Positions 25,890 to 34,034 of a stretch of 64,000 bases of DNA are shown here, in pieces. Below the pieces are notes generated by a model. The model searched no databases. It was not told where the DNA came from and was given only the letters and a program-made list of their open reading frames with translations. The position numbers were made by a program, and so were the translations under genes. Positions within the stretch are counted from its first letter, which is position 1. Each line of letters opens with the position of its first letter. This DNA is from Mycobacterium sp. EPa45 (lineage in GTDB: Bacteria > Actinomycetota > Actinomycetes > Mycobacteriales > Mycobacteriaceae): assembly GCF_001021385.1 (NCBI RefSeq), contig NZ_CP011773.1, positions 3,162,001 through 3,226,000 on the forward strand, written 5' to 3'.

Positions 25890-26204
25890 TCAGAATTCGA
25901 TGTGGACGTCGTCGGTGAGTGGTCTGGCCTGACAGCTGAGGATCACGCCCTCGGCAAGGTCCTCAGCCTGCAGGATGTCGCAAACGGCCATGTCGACCTG
26001 TCCGTTCACCACGGTCGCCGCACACGACCCGCAGTGACCCTCTTTACAGGAGTACGGCACGTCGAGGCCGGCGGCGATCAGGGTGTCGACCAGGGTGGCG
26101 TCTCGCGGCCAGCGCACCCGGTGCTTTATCCCGTAGAGGTCGACATGAGCGGTCGCGGTATCAGGGTCGTCGAAATCGCCCGCGCCGCTTGCGAGGTCGG
26201 TCAT
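25890..26204 (-). CDS. 2Fe-2S plant-type ferredoxin resembling the KshB C-terminus
   Basis: 104 residues. Ligands are Cys53, Cys58, Cys61 and Cys91 (CKEGHCGSC ... SCQA), spacing as in plant-type ferredoxins. The stretch from YSCKEGHCGSC to CQARPL resembles the ferredoxin domain at the end of KshB, but the FAD/NAD(P)H reductase domains are missing. It could feed electrons to the KshA-like oxygenase with a separate reductase. It lies 100 bp before the HsaA-like gene and 101 bp from the divergent BVMO. No counterpart exists in module copy 2. Confidence 0.88.
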   Translation of the reverse strand: MTDLASGAGDFDDPDTATAHVDLYGIKHRVRWPRDATLVDTLIAAGLDVPYSCKEGHCGSCAATVVNGQVDMAVCDILQAEDLAEGVILSCQARPLTDDVHIEF

Positions 26205-26305
26205 GGGCGCCCATTGTGTCCGGTTGGTCGGGACGTGGTATTCGGGCGTCCGTTCACCGGGAAGCGTGTCTGTGGGCTGCGCGACAGGCGCCTACCGTTC
26301 GGAGC

Positions 26306-27919
26306 GTGAGCAGTGAGTCGAAGACCGACGTCGATGTCGTCGTGGTGGGAGCCGGATTCGCCGGCCTGTATGCCCTGCACAAGTTTCGCTCGCAGGGGCT
26401 GTCGGTGCGCGTGTTCGAGGGGGCACCCGAGGTCGGCGGCACCTGGTATTTCAACCGCTATCCGGGCGCACGGTGCGACGTCGAAAGCGTCGACTACTGC
26501 TACTCGTTCTCCGACGAGCTACAACAGGAGTGGACGTGGACCGAGAAGTACGCCACTCAGACCGAGATTCTGGCCTACATCAATTGGGTCGCCGACAAGT
26601 TGGATCTGCGCCGGGACATCACCTTCAACACCAGGGTGACGAATGCGGTTCTCGACGAGGAGCCGTTGCACTGGACGGTCACCACTGACGCTGACGAGAG
26701 CGTGCGGGCCCGCTTCGTCGTCATGGCCACGGGTCCACTCTCGGCGGCACTGACTCCGAACTTCACGGGCCTGGAGAGCTTCCGCGGGGAGGTCTACCAC
26801 ACGGCGCACTGGCCGCATGAGCCCGTGGATTTCACCGGCAAGCGCGTGGCCGTCATCGGCACCGGGTCCTCGGGCGTCCAATCCATACCGATCATCGCCG
26901 AGCAGGCCGACCAGCTTTACGTGTTCCAACGCACCCCGAATTACAGTGTGCCTGCGGGCAATCGGCCACTGACCGCCGACGAGGTCGCCGATATCAAAGC
27001 CAATTACACTGAACGCCGACGGATGTCGTGGCGTAGTGGCGGCGGTTCACCGCACGTTGCGCATCCGAAGCTGACGATGGAGGCCACGCCCGAGGAGCGC
27101 AGGACGGCGTTCGAGAAACGCTGGGAACTCGGCGGTGTGCTGTTCTCGAAGACGTTCGCCGATCAGATGATCTCGTTGGAGGCCAACGAGGAAGCCCGGA
27201 AGTTCTACGAAGAAAAGGTCCGCGCCGTCATCGATGATCCTGGCGTCGCGGATCTGCTCATCCCGACCGACCATCCGATCGGCACCAAGCGAATCTGCAC
27301 AGATTCCAACTACTTCCAGACGTTCAATCGGCCCAACGTCACGCTGATCAGTGTGCGAGACACCCCCATCGAGTCGATCGACGAGACGGGTATCGCTACT
27401 GCGGAGACACATTTCGATATCGACGCGCTGGTGCTGGCCACCGGGTTCGACGCGATGACCGGCGCGCTGGCCAAGATCGACATCGTGGGCCGTTCGGGTC
27501 AGCGGTTGACCGACGACTGGGCCGACGGGCCTCGGACCTATCTGGGATTGGGGACCGACGGTTTTCCCAATCTGCTCCTGGTGTCGGGCCCGGGTGCGCC
27601 CGCGGTTCTGGCCAACATGGTGTTGCATGCCGAGGCACACATCAATTGGATCGCCGACGCCATCGAGTACCTCGACGACTGTGGCTATGACGCCATCGAA
27701 CCGACTGCCGAGGCCGTCGAGAGTTGGATCGCAGAGTGTGCGCAACGCGCCGAGGCGACGCTGTTCACCAAAGCCAACTCCTGGTACATGGGTGCCAACG
27801 TCCCCGGTAAGCCCCGCGGCTTCATGCTCTTCATCGGTGGATTCGGGACGTATCTCGACATATGCAACGAGGTAGCCGACGCAGGCTACAAGGGATTCGA
27901 CCTGCTCAAGGCACCGTAG
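26306..27919 (+). CDS. cyclohexanone-monooxygenase-type BVMO, copy 1
   Basis: 537 residues, the usual length for CHMO-type enzymes. First Rossmann GAGFAG, APEVGGTWYFNRYPGARCD, the Baeyer-Villiger fingerprint FRGEVYHTAHWPHE (F-x-G-x3-H-T-x2-W-P), second Rossmann GTGSSGVQ and the C-terminal ATGFDAMTG. It should oxidise a cyclic ketone to a lactone. GTG at 26306 follows GGAG. The next SDR gene begins directly after its stop. Its near twin at 37712 shares most of the sequence. Confidence 0.92.
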   Translation: MSSESKTDVDVVVVGAGFAGLYALHKFRSQGLSVRVFEGAPEVGGTWYFNRYPGARCDVESVDYCYSFSDELQQEWTWTEKYATQTEILAYINWVADKLDLRRDITFNTRVTNAVLDEEPLHWTVTTDADESVRARFVVMATGPLSAALTPNFTGLESFRGEVYHTAHWPHEPVDFTGKRVAVIGTGSSGVQSIPIIAEQADQLYVFQRTPNYSVPAGNRPLTADEVADIKANYTERRRMSWRSGGGSPHVAHPKLTMEATPEERRTAFEKRWELGGVLFSKTFADQMISLEANEEARKFYEEKVRAVIDDPGVADLLIPTDHPIGTKRICTDSNYFQTFNRPNVTLISVRDTPIESIDETGIATAETHFDIDALVLATGFDAMTGALAKIDIVGRSGQRLTDDWADGPRTYLGLGTDGFPNLLLVSGPGAPAVLANMVLHAEAHINWIADAIEYLDDCGYDAIEPTAEAVESWIAECAQRAEATLFTKANSWYMGANVPGKPRGFMLFIGGFGTYLDICNEVADAGYKGFDLLKAP

Positions 27920-28726
27920 ATGTCATCGGGCTTGAAGGACAAGGTCGTTCTGGTGACCGGCGCGGCCCGGGGCACGGGCCGGGTGCACTGTGAACAGTTC
28001 GCCGACGCCGGTGCCGACGTCATCATGCTCGATCACAGCGAGGCGGCCGAGGACCTGCGTGAGACCGCGCAGCGCGTGATGCAGCGGGGTCGGCGGGCGG
28101 TCGCCAGGACGGCCGACGTCACCGATCTCGCCGAGGTCACCACGGCGGTCGATGCCGGTGTCGGACAGCTGGGGCGCCTCGACGTTGTCGTGGCCAACGC
28201 CGGCATCCACACCCCGGGTGCGCCCGCCTGGCAGATCAGCCCGCAGCAATGGCAGCGCACGATCGACGTCAACCTCACCGGTGTGTGGCACACGGTTCGG
28301 GCGGGCGTACCGCACATCGGTCCCGATGGCGGCTCGGTGATTATCATCAGTTCCACCAACGGATTACGCGGTACCGCAGGCACTGCTCACTACACGGCCA
28401 GTAAACACGCGGTGGTCGGATTGGCGCGGACACTCGCCAATGAGCTGGGGCCCAGGCGTATTCGGGTCAACACCGTGCACCCGGGGGCGGTGGCGACACC
28501 CATGGTGCGAAACCCGGCGACATACAAACGGCTGCGGCCGGACCTGGAGGAACCAACCGAGGCCGACGCCGCTGAAGTGCTGACAGCACGTAACCTCCTT
28601 CCCGTGCCGTGGGTCGAACCCGTCGACGTCGCGAACGCCGTCGTCTTCCTGGCATCCGATCAGGCCCGGTACATCACCGGAACCCAGCTGGTCGTCGATG
28701 CCGGCCTGACCCAGAAGACGACATGA
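27920..28726 (+). CDS. short-chain dehydrogenase/reductase
   Basis: 268 residues: TGAARGTGR cofactor motif, VANAGIHTPG, SSTNG with catalytic Ser and HYTASKHAVVG (Tyr, Lys). The C-terminal ARYITGTQLVVDAGLTQ is standard for SDRs making or oxidising secondary alcohols. It starts directly after the BVMO stop codon (TAGATG) and its stop overlaps the next SDR start by 4 bp. It could oxidise the alcohol substrate of the BVMO. Confidence 0.88.
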   Translation: MSSGLKDKVVLVTGAARGTGRVHCEQFADAGADVIMLDHSEAAEDLRETAQRVMQRGRRAVARTADVTDLAEVTTAVDAGVGQLGRLDVVVANAGIHTPGAPAWQISPQQWQRTIDVNLTGVWHTVRAGVPHIGPDGGSVIIISSTNGLRGTAGTAHYTASKHAVVGLARTLANELGPRRIRVNTVHPGAVATPMVRNPATYKRLRPDLEEPTEADAAEVLTARNLLPVPWVEPVDVANAVVFLASDQARYITGTQLVVDAGLTQKTT

Positions 28727-29556
28727 CCGGCCGGCTCGCAGGAAAGACCGCGTTCATCACCGGCGCCGCACGGGGTATCGGTCGCGCCCAGGCGGTGCGC
28801 TTCACACAGGAGGGCGCAGCGATCATCGCGGTCGACAATTGCGGCCCGGTCGAGTCAGTACGGGTGCCCGCCAGCACACCGGGTGACCTCGACGAGACCG
28901 CACGCCTGGTCGAGCAGGACGGTGGTCGTATCGCCACCGACATCGTCGATGTGCGCGATCTCGACGCGCTACGGGCGAGTGTCGACCGCGGTGTCGCCCA
29001 CTTCGGTGGCCTCGACATCGTCTGCGCAACCGCGGGCATCACCTCCCGCGATCTTGCGATCGACATGGCCGAAACCACCTGGCGGACAATGCTCGACGTC
29101 AACCTCACCGGGGTGTGGCACACCTGCTCTGTCGCGATTCCGCACCTGATCGACCGCGGGGGAGGGTCGCTGGTGCTCGTGAGCTCGATCGCCGGTCTGC
29201 GTGGCCTGGTCGGCGTCGCTCATTACACCGCGGCCAAGCACGGTGTGGTCGGTCTGATGCGCAGCCTCGCACACGACCTGGCGCCGCATGGGATTCGGGT
29301 CAACACGGTGCACCCGACGAACGTCGATACCCCGATGATCCAGAACGACGTGGTGAGCAGTGCGTTCCGACCCGATCTGAATCGGCCCCCGACCAGGGAC
29401 GAGTTCGCCGACTCCGCGACGACGATGAACCTGCTTGCGGTGCCGTGGGTGGATCCGCTGGATGTCGCGAATGCCAGCCTGTTCCTGGCCTCCGACGAGG
29501 CGCGCTACATCACCTCGGTCAGCTTGCCGGTGGATGCCGGAGCTACACAACGATGA
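28723..29556 (+). CDS. SDR of the mycofactocin-dependent type
   Basis: 277 residues. TGAARGIGRAQ, then an insertion after strand 2 (VPASTPGDLDETARLVEQDG) that is typical of the mycofactocin-associated SDR subfamily, which holds its NAD tightly and passes electrons to mycofactocin. The catalytic set is SSIAG and HYTAAKHGVVG. Assigning the cofactor from the insertion is established for the family but not tested here. ATGA overlap with the preceding SDR. Confidence 0.82.
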   Translation: MTGRLAGKTAFITGAARGIGRAQAVRFTQEGAAIIAVDNCGPVESVRVPASTPGDLDETARLVEQDGGRIATDIVDVRDLDALRASVDRGVAHFGGLDIVCATAGITSRDLAIDMAETTWRTMLDVNLTGVWHTCSVAIPHLIDRGGGSLVLVSSIAGLRGLVGVAHYTAAKHGVVGLMRSLAHDLAPHGIRVNTVHPTNVDTPMIQNDVVSSAFRPDLNRPPTRDEFADSATTMNLLAVPWVDPLDVANASLFLASDEARYITSVSLPVDAGATQR

Positions 29557-29573
29557 ACACCGAGAGGAACACC

Positions 29574-30368
29574 ATGCTCGATGTGACCAAGTATGGCCCA
29601 TGGGCCGTCATTGCCGGGGGGTCAGAAGGCGTGGGTGCCGAATTCGCGCGCTTGCTGGCCGAGGCCGGCGTCAACCTCGTGCTGATCGCGCGTAAGCCCG
29701 GACCGCTCGAGGAAACGGCGCAGCGCTGTCGCGAAGGCGGTGTCGAAGTCCGAACGATCGCCGCCGATCTGCTTGACCCTGAGTCTGTTTCGCGCATTGC
29801 GGACCAGACCGCCGACATCGACGTGGGGTTGTTGATCTACAACGCGGGTGCCAGCACCTGCAACGAGCTGTTTGTGGAGACAAAGCTCAGCGAATTCCAG
29901 AAGGTCATCGACCTCAATGTGACCCGGATGCTGGAGATGGTCCAGCATTTCGGGCGGCACATGGTCGGCCGGAGCCGCGGCGGCATCATGATCGTCGGGT
30001 CGTTATCCGGTTACATGGGAGCGTGGCGACACACCGTTTACTCCGGCGCCAAGGCCTTCTCTCGAATCTTCGCCGAGAGCCTCTGGCTGGAACTCCGGGA
30101 ATGCAACGTGGACGTCCTGGAACTGGTGCTGGGAGTTACCCGAACCCCGGCGATGGAACGCGTGGGACTGAACTTCGACGCTCCGGGAATCCTCGTCAAC
30201 GAGCCCGCCGAGGTCGCGGCGGAAGGTCTTGCGCATCTGGCGGACGGGCCAGTCTGGGTGGCCGGCGGCAACGCGGAACGCGCTCAGGCCAACAGCACTC
30301 CCGACCGGGCCAGAGTCGTGCTGGAGTCCCACGAGGCAATCAAGGCGTTGATCGCGGGAGCGCACTGA
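29574..30368 (+). CDS. short-chain dehydrogenase/reductase (DltE/HSD-like)
   Basis: 264 residues: AGGSEGVGAEFARLLAEAGVNLVLIAR cofactor motif with Arg after strand 2 suggesting NADPH, IYNAGAS, GSLSG with Ser, and VYSGAKAFSRIF (Tyr, Lys). The layout resembles 17beta-hydroxysteroid or long-chain ketoacyl reductases. The ATG at 29574 is chosen because GAGAGGAAC precedes it; an ATG at 29553 overlaps the previous stop and is possible. Confidence 0.8.
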   Translation: MLDVTKYGPWAVIAGGSEGVGAEFARLLAEAGVNLVLIARKPGPLEETAQRCREGGVEVRTIAADLLDPESVSRIADQTADIDVGLLIYNAGASTCNELFVETKLSEFQKVIDLNVTRMLEMVQHFGRHMVGRSRGGIMIVGSLSGYMGAWRHTVYSGAKAFSRIFAESLWLELRECNVDVLELVLGVTRTPAMERVGLNFDAPGILVNEPAEVAAEGLAHLADGPVWVAGGNAERAQANSTPDRARVVLESHEAIKALIAGAH

Positions 30369-30370
30369 CC

Positions 30371-31216
30371 GTGCGACTGGGTTTGTCGAGTCCGATTGTT
30401 GTGCAGGTTCCTGGGCTGGCAGGCGCTTGGGAGGCTGATGCCGGAATCGTCGAATTGGCGAACATTGCCCGCGCCGCCGACGAATTGGGCTTCGATTACC
30501 TCACGTGTTCCGAACACGTCGCGATTCCCAGCGCCGACGCCGCGACGCGGGGAGCGGTGTACTGGGACCCGCTGGCGACTCTGGGTTACCTCGCCGCGCT
30601 CACCCGTCGCATCCGGCTGGCGACCTCGGTGCTGGTGCTCGGTTATCACCATCCGCTGGCCATCGCCAAACGTTACGGCACACTCGACCAAGTCAGTGGG
30701 GGCCGACTCATTCTCGGCGTCGGGATCGGTTCTCTGGTAGACGAATTCGCTCTGCTTGGTGCGGCATGGGAGCGTCGAGCCGATCGTGCCGATGACGCGA
30801 TCTGCGCTTTGCGCGCGTCGCTGTGCACCCCGACGCCGCATCATCATGGGCTGTATTACGACTATCACGACGTCACGCTGCTGCCGCATGCCCAGCAGGA
30901 TCGAGTGCCGATCTGGGTCGGGGGACGTAGCCGCGCCTCACTGCATCGGGCGGTGAAACTGGCTGACGGCTGGATGCCGTTCGGTTTGAGGGCAGACGAG
31001 GTTCGCGACCTGATCGGCGAGGTTGAACTGCCAGCCGACTTCGAGCTGGTGCTCTCGGCGCGGGTGGATCCGGAGGGCAACCCGGCGGGAGCCCGTAGAC
31101 AACTGGAGATTCTGCGAGAGCTCGGCGCCACGGCCGTCACCTGCGCCGTCCGGGCCGAGAGCCCGCAACACTACTGCGACCAGCTTGCTTTGTTGCACGA
31201 GATGAAGGAGCGGTGA
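30371..31216 (+). CDS. LLM-class F420-dependent oxidoreductase
   Basis: 281 residues of the luciferase-like family: DELGFDYLTCSEHVAIP, then RIRLATSVLVLGYHHPLAIAKRYGTLDQVSGGRLILGVGIG and PIWVGGRSRASLHRA. This type in mycobacteria usually uses F420 rather than FMN. It could reduce or oxidise an activated double bond or ketone. It starts at GTG 2 bp after the SDR stop and overlaps the next gene by one base (TGATG). Confidence 0.85.
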   Translation: MRLGLSSPIVVQVPGLAGAWEADAGIVELANIARAADELGFDYLTCSEHVAIPSADAATRGAVYWDPLATLGYLAALTRRIRLATSVLVLGYHHPLAIAKRYGTLDQVSGGRLILGVGIGSLVDEFALLGAAWERRADRADDAICALRASLCTPTPHHHGLYYDYHDVTLLPHAQQDRVPIWVGGRSRASLHRAVKLADGWMPFGLRADEVRDLIGEVELPADFELVLSARVDPEGNPAGARRQLEILRELGATAVTCAVRAESPQHYCDQLALLHEMKER

Positions 31217-31755
31217 TGATCGACGCAGACATTCTGGACAGGCTTCAGCGCCTGGAGGACCAGCAGGCCATCGCCACACTCATTGCCTCCTATGGGCCGG
31301 CGGTCGACGCGGGCGACGCGGATGCTGCCGCACGTCTGTGGGCGGCAGACGGCGGCTACGACGTCGAGGGGTGGGCGATGTCAGGCCGTCAAGCTGTCCA
31401 CGACATGGTTGCGTCGAATTCGCATCAGGAGTTGGTGGCCAGGGGGTGCTGCCACTTCCTGGGGCCGGCGGTGGTGAAGGTCGATGGGGACCGTGCTGTG
31501 GCTGTGTGCGAGTCACTGGTGCTCCTGCGTCGCCAAGGTCGAGAAGACACGAACCAAACGGACTCGTACGGCATATGGCGGGCGACGGCCAATCATTTCG
31601 TCCTTGAGCGACTGGAAGGCCGGTGGCAGATCACCACCCGCACGAGCCGTCTCCTCGATGGGGGTCGTTACGCACGTGCGCTGCTCGGCGCCGGTCTGGC
31701 CGGGGCAGCTGTGATCGAGCCGACTCCCAGTGAATGGCACATCTCGAATGACTGA
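31216..31755 (+). CDS. SnoaL/NTF2-like protein
   Basis: 179 residues. The N-terminal DRLQRLEDQQAIATLIASYGPAVDAGDADAAARLWA is the SnoaL-4 pattern; later strands carry CCHFLGPAVVKVDGDRAVAVCESLVLL and RWQITTRTSRLLDG. Probably an isomerase or dehydratase. ATG at 31216 overlaps the LLM stop; AAGGAG lies 5-6 bases before. Same operon as the SDRs and BVMO. Confidence 0.78.
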   Translation: MIDADILDRLQRLEDQQAIATLIASYGPAVDAGDADAAARLWAADGGYDVEGWAMSGRQAVHDMVASNSHQELVARGCCHFLGPAVVKVDGDRAVAVCESLVLLRRQGREDTNQTDSYGIWRATANHFVLERLEGRWQITTRTSRLLDGGRYARALLGAGLAGAAVIEPTPSEWHISND

Positions 31756-31809
31756 GTCCCGGCGCTGTTGCACATTGGAGGCTGACACGGATTGAGGCGG
31801 AGGCCTGGA

Positions 31810-32664
31810 ATGACAGCAGTCGACAGTGACGTGGTGACCTACGAAGTCGTCGGCGGAACCGCAGTGGTGACCATGAACCGGCCGCGGTATCGCAACGCCC
31901 AGAATTCGGTCATGACCTATGCCCTCGACGCTGCGTTCCAGCGCGCCGTCGAGGACGACGACGTCCATGTCATCGTGCTGGCCGGCAATGGCGACCACTT
32001 CAGCGCCGGCCACGACATCGGGACACCGGACCGCGATCACCATGTGTCGTACGACAACAAGGCCGCGCTGTGGTGGGACCACGTCGACAAGGAGGGCGGC
32101 GATATGCGCTATGCCCGTGAGGTCGAGGTCTATCTGGGGATGTGCCGGCGCTGGCGGGAGATCCCCAAGCCGACCATCGCGATGGTGCACGGTGCGTGCA
32201 TCGCCGGCGGGCTCATGCTTGCCTGGGTCTGCGACATGATCATCGCATCCGAGGATACGTATTTCTCTGATCCTGTTGTGCGGATGGGCATTCCGGGCGT
32301 CGAATACTTCGCCCACCCATGGATCGTGGGGTCACGGTTCGCCAAGGAGATGTTGTTCACCGGTGATAAGTTCGGTGCACAGCGCGCGTACGAGATCGGG
32401 ATGGTCAACCGGGTGGTGCCGCGCGAAGAGCTTCGCGCCACGACTTTGGAGCTTGCCGAGCGGATCGGGGCCATGCCGAGATTCGGTCTCGCACTGGCCA
32501 AGCGAGCGGTGAACCAATGCGAGGACCAGATGGGCTTGCGCAACGGCATGGACGCGGTGTTCGGTCTGCATCACTTCGCGCATTCGCACAACGTCGAAGT
32601 CGGTCAAGACTCGCTTGGCGGACTGGACGCGAAGACGATGGCTGCACTTCGTAAAGCGCCGTAG
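31810..32664 (+). CDS. crotonase-fold (enoyl-CoA hydratase/isomerase-like) enzyme lacking both usual glutamates
   Basis: 284 residues. Oxyanion-hole segments HFSAGHDIG and HGACIAGGLML are present, so a thioester should be bound. The two hydratase glutamates are replaced: the GGGCELA position reads GGLMLAW (Met) and the PEI position reads DPVVRM (Val). An ordinary hydration is therefore unlikely; hydrolase, ring-cleaving or isomerase activity is possible. GGAGG precedes the ATG at 31810. It closes the plus-strand operon starting at 26306, 55 bp after the SnoaL gene. Confidence 0.85.
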   Translation: MTAVDSDVVTYEVVGGTAVVTMNRPRYRNAQNSVMTYALDAAFQRAVEDDDVHVIVLAGNGDHFSAGHDIGTPDRDHHVSYDNKAALWWDHVDKEGGDMRYAREVEVYLGMCRRWREIPKPTIAMVHGACIAGGLMLAWVCDMIIASEDTYFSDPVVRMGIPGVEYFAHPWIVGSRFAKEMLFTGDKFGAQRAYEIGMVNRVVPREELRATTLELAERIGAMPRFGLALAKRAVNQCEDQMGLRNGMDAVFGLHHFAHSHNVEVGQDSLGGLDAKTMAALRKAP

Positions 32665-32750
32665 CGCAGAGCTTTCCACAGTCCCGCGTTCATCCACAGG
32701 CCCGGCCGCGCAGCCATTTTCTGTCGGCGCCGTGAAGTAATGTTTCGAAC

Positions 32751-34034
32751 ATGGGTTCGATCAATGCGGCGCTGGATGCGCTGGACGCTGCGGTCGAATT
32801 GTTGGGTGCCGCTGACATCGAGGAGCTGCCTGCTCCTGAACGCTTCTCGGCTCTGGAGCGGCTGGAGAACGCGGTGCGCCGTCAAGTCGCGGTCTCCCAT
32901 GAGCAACTCGTCCATCTCGAGCGCTACGAGGGCTGCCCGCCGATCCCGATCGTGTTGGCCGATGTGCTGCGCATCAGCCGCGCGGCGGCCAACCGCCGGG
33001 TTCGTGATGCCGAGCAATTGGCACCCCGAACCACGCTGACCGGCGATCGGTTGGCAGCGTTGCTGCCGGAGACGGGCAAAGCCTGGCAGGCTGGCCATCT
33101 CGACGGCGAGCACGTGCGAGTCATCCAGAAATTCTTTCGGGACCTGCCCGACCACGTCGGTCCCGTGGAGGTCCAAAAGGCCGAGCAGTCCTTGGCTCAA
33201 CATGCGCAGAGCATGCGGCCCGATGAATTGGAGACGGTCGCCGGGCGGCTGGCCGCTCACCTCCATCCCGACGGGAAGTTCTCCGACGAGGACCGGGCAC
33301 GCAAACGCGGTTTCCAATGGTGCGGCGCTCAGCGTCCCGACGGGATGAGCGTGGGAAAGCTGACTGCCGACCCGCAGCTGCGGGCCGAGCTCGACGCGGT
33401 GTTCGCCAAGCTCGCCGCACCGGAGCCGGACGACCTACGCGGTTTAGCGCAACGCCAGCATGACGCGCTGAAAACGTTGGTGCACGACCGGCTCGGTGAT
33501 CCGAAGCTCGGTCAGCACAACGGGTTACCGGTCACCATGATCGTCACGACCACCCTGCAAGACCTGCAGAAGGGTGCCGGCCAGGCCGTCACCGCAGGCG
33601 GCACGTTGATCCCGATCACCGATCTCATCAAGTTCGCCACGCCCTCCTACAACTATCTGGCGGTGTTCGACGGCGTCACGGGTAGATCGCTGTGGTTGGG
33701 TCGCAGTAAGCGGTTGGCTTCAGCAGATCAACGAATCATGTTGTTGGCCAAGTACCGTGGCTGTACTGCACCGGGCTGCACCGTTAACGGCTACAACAGC
33801 CAAGTCCATCACGCCACCAAAGACTGGAAATACGGTGGCACCACGGACATCGACGACCTCACCCTGGCCTGCAAATGCAACAACCTCATGGTCGAAAATG
33901 ACGGTTGGGCCACCCGCCAACTCCCCAACGGGCAAACCCACTGGACACCACCACCCGGCGTACCGCTGCGAAGCGGCGTCAACGACTATCACCATCCCGA
34001 GCGATTGCTTCCGAAAGACGGCGAAAAGGACTAG
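32751..34034 (+). CDS. DUF222/HNH endonuclease-domain protein (13E12 repeat family)
   Basis: 427 residues. The long DUF222 helical part (ISRAAANRRVRDAEQLAPR, AWQAGHLDGEHVRVI) is followed by an HNH-like C-terminus with CTAPGC, a His pair in VHHATKDW and CKCNN, as in mycobacterial 13E12 genes. These are repeated many times per genome and may behave as mobile or recombining elements; their biochemical role is not established. It lies alone between the two copies of the catabolic module and its 3' end overlaps the copy 2 flavoprotein by 4 bp. Confidence 0.88.
   Translation: MGSINAALDALDAAVELLGAADIEELPAPERFSALERLENAVRRQVAVSHEQLVHLERYEGCPPIPIVLADVLRISRAAANRRVRDAEQLAPRTTLTGDRLAALLPETGKAWQAGHLDGEHVRVIQKFFRDLPDHVGPVEVQKAEQSLAQHAQSMRPDELETVAGRLAAHLHPDGKFSDEDRARKRGFQWCGAQRPDGMSVGKLTADPQLRAELDAVFAKLAAPEPDDLRGLAQRQHDALKTLVHDRLGDPKLGQHNGLPVTMIVTTTLQDLQKGAGQAVTAGGTLIPITDLIKFATPSYNYLAVFDGVTGRSLWLGRSKRLASADQRIMLLAKYRGCTAPGCTVNGYNSQVHHATKDWKYGGTTDIDDLTLACKCNNLMVENDGWATRQLPNGQTHWTPPPGVPLRSGVNDYHHPERLLPKDGEKD

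Larger units (their letters stand above)
22220..27919. repeat. catabolic module, copy 1 (duplicated gene block)
   Basis: Minus-strand flavoprotein, extradiol dioxygenase and HsaA-like monooxygenase, then a ferredoxin gene, and a divergent plus-strand BVMO. The same genes except the ferredoxin recur in the same order and orientation at 34031-39322, with protein sequences largely identical when read side by side. Confidence 0.9.

Noticed and set aside
32665..32750. Two TCCACAG elements resembling DnaA boxes upstream of the HNH gene
   Set aside because: Imperfect matches, only two, and no other origin feature nearby.
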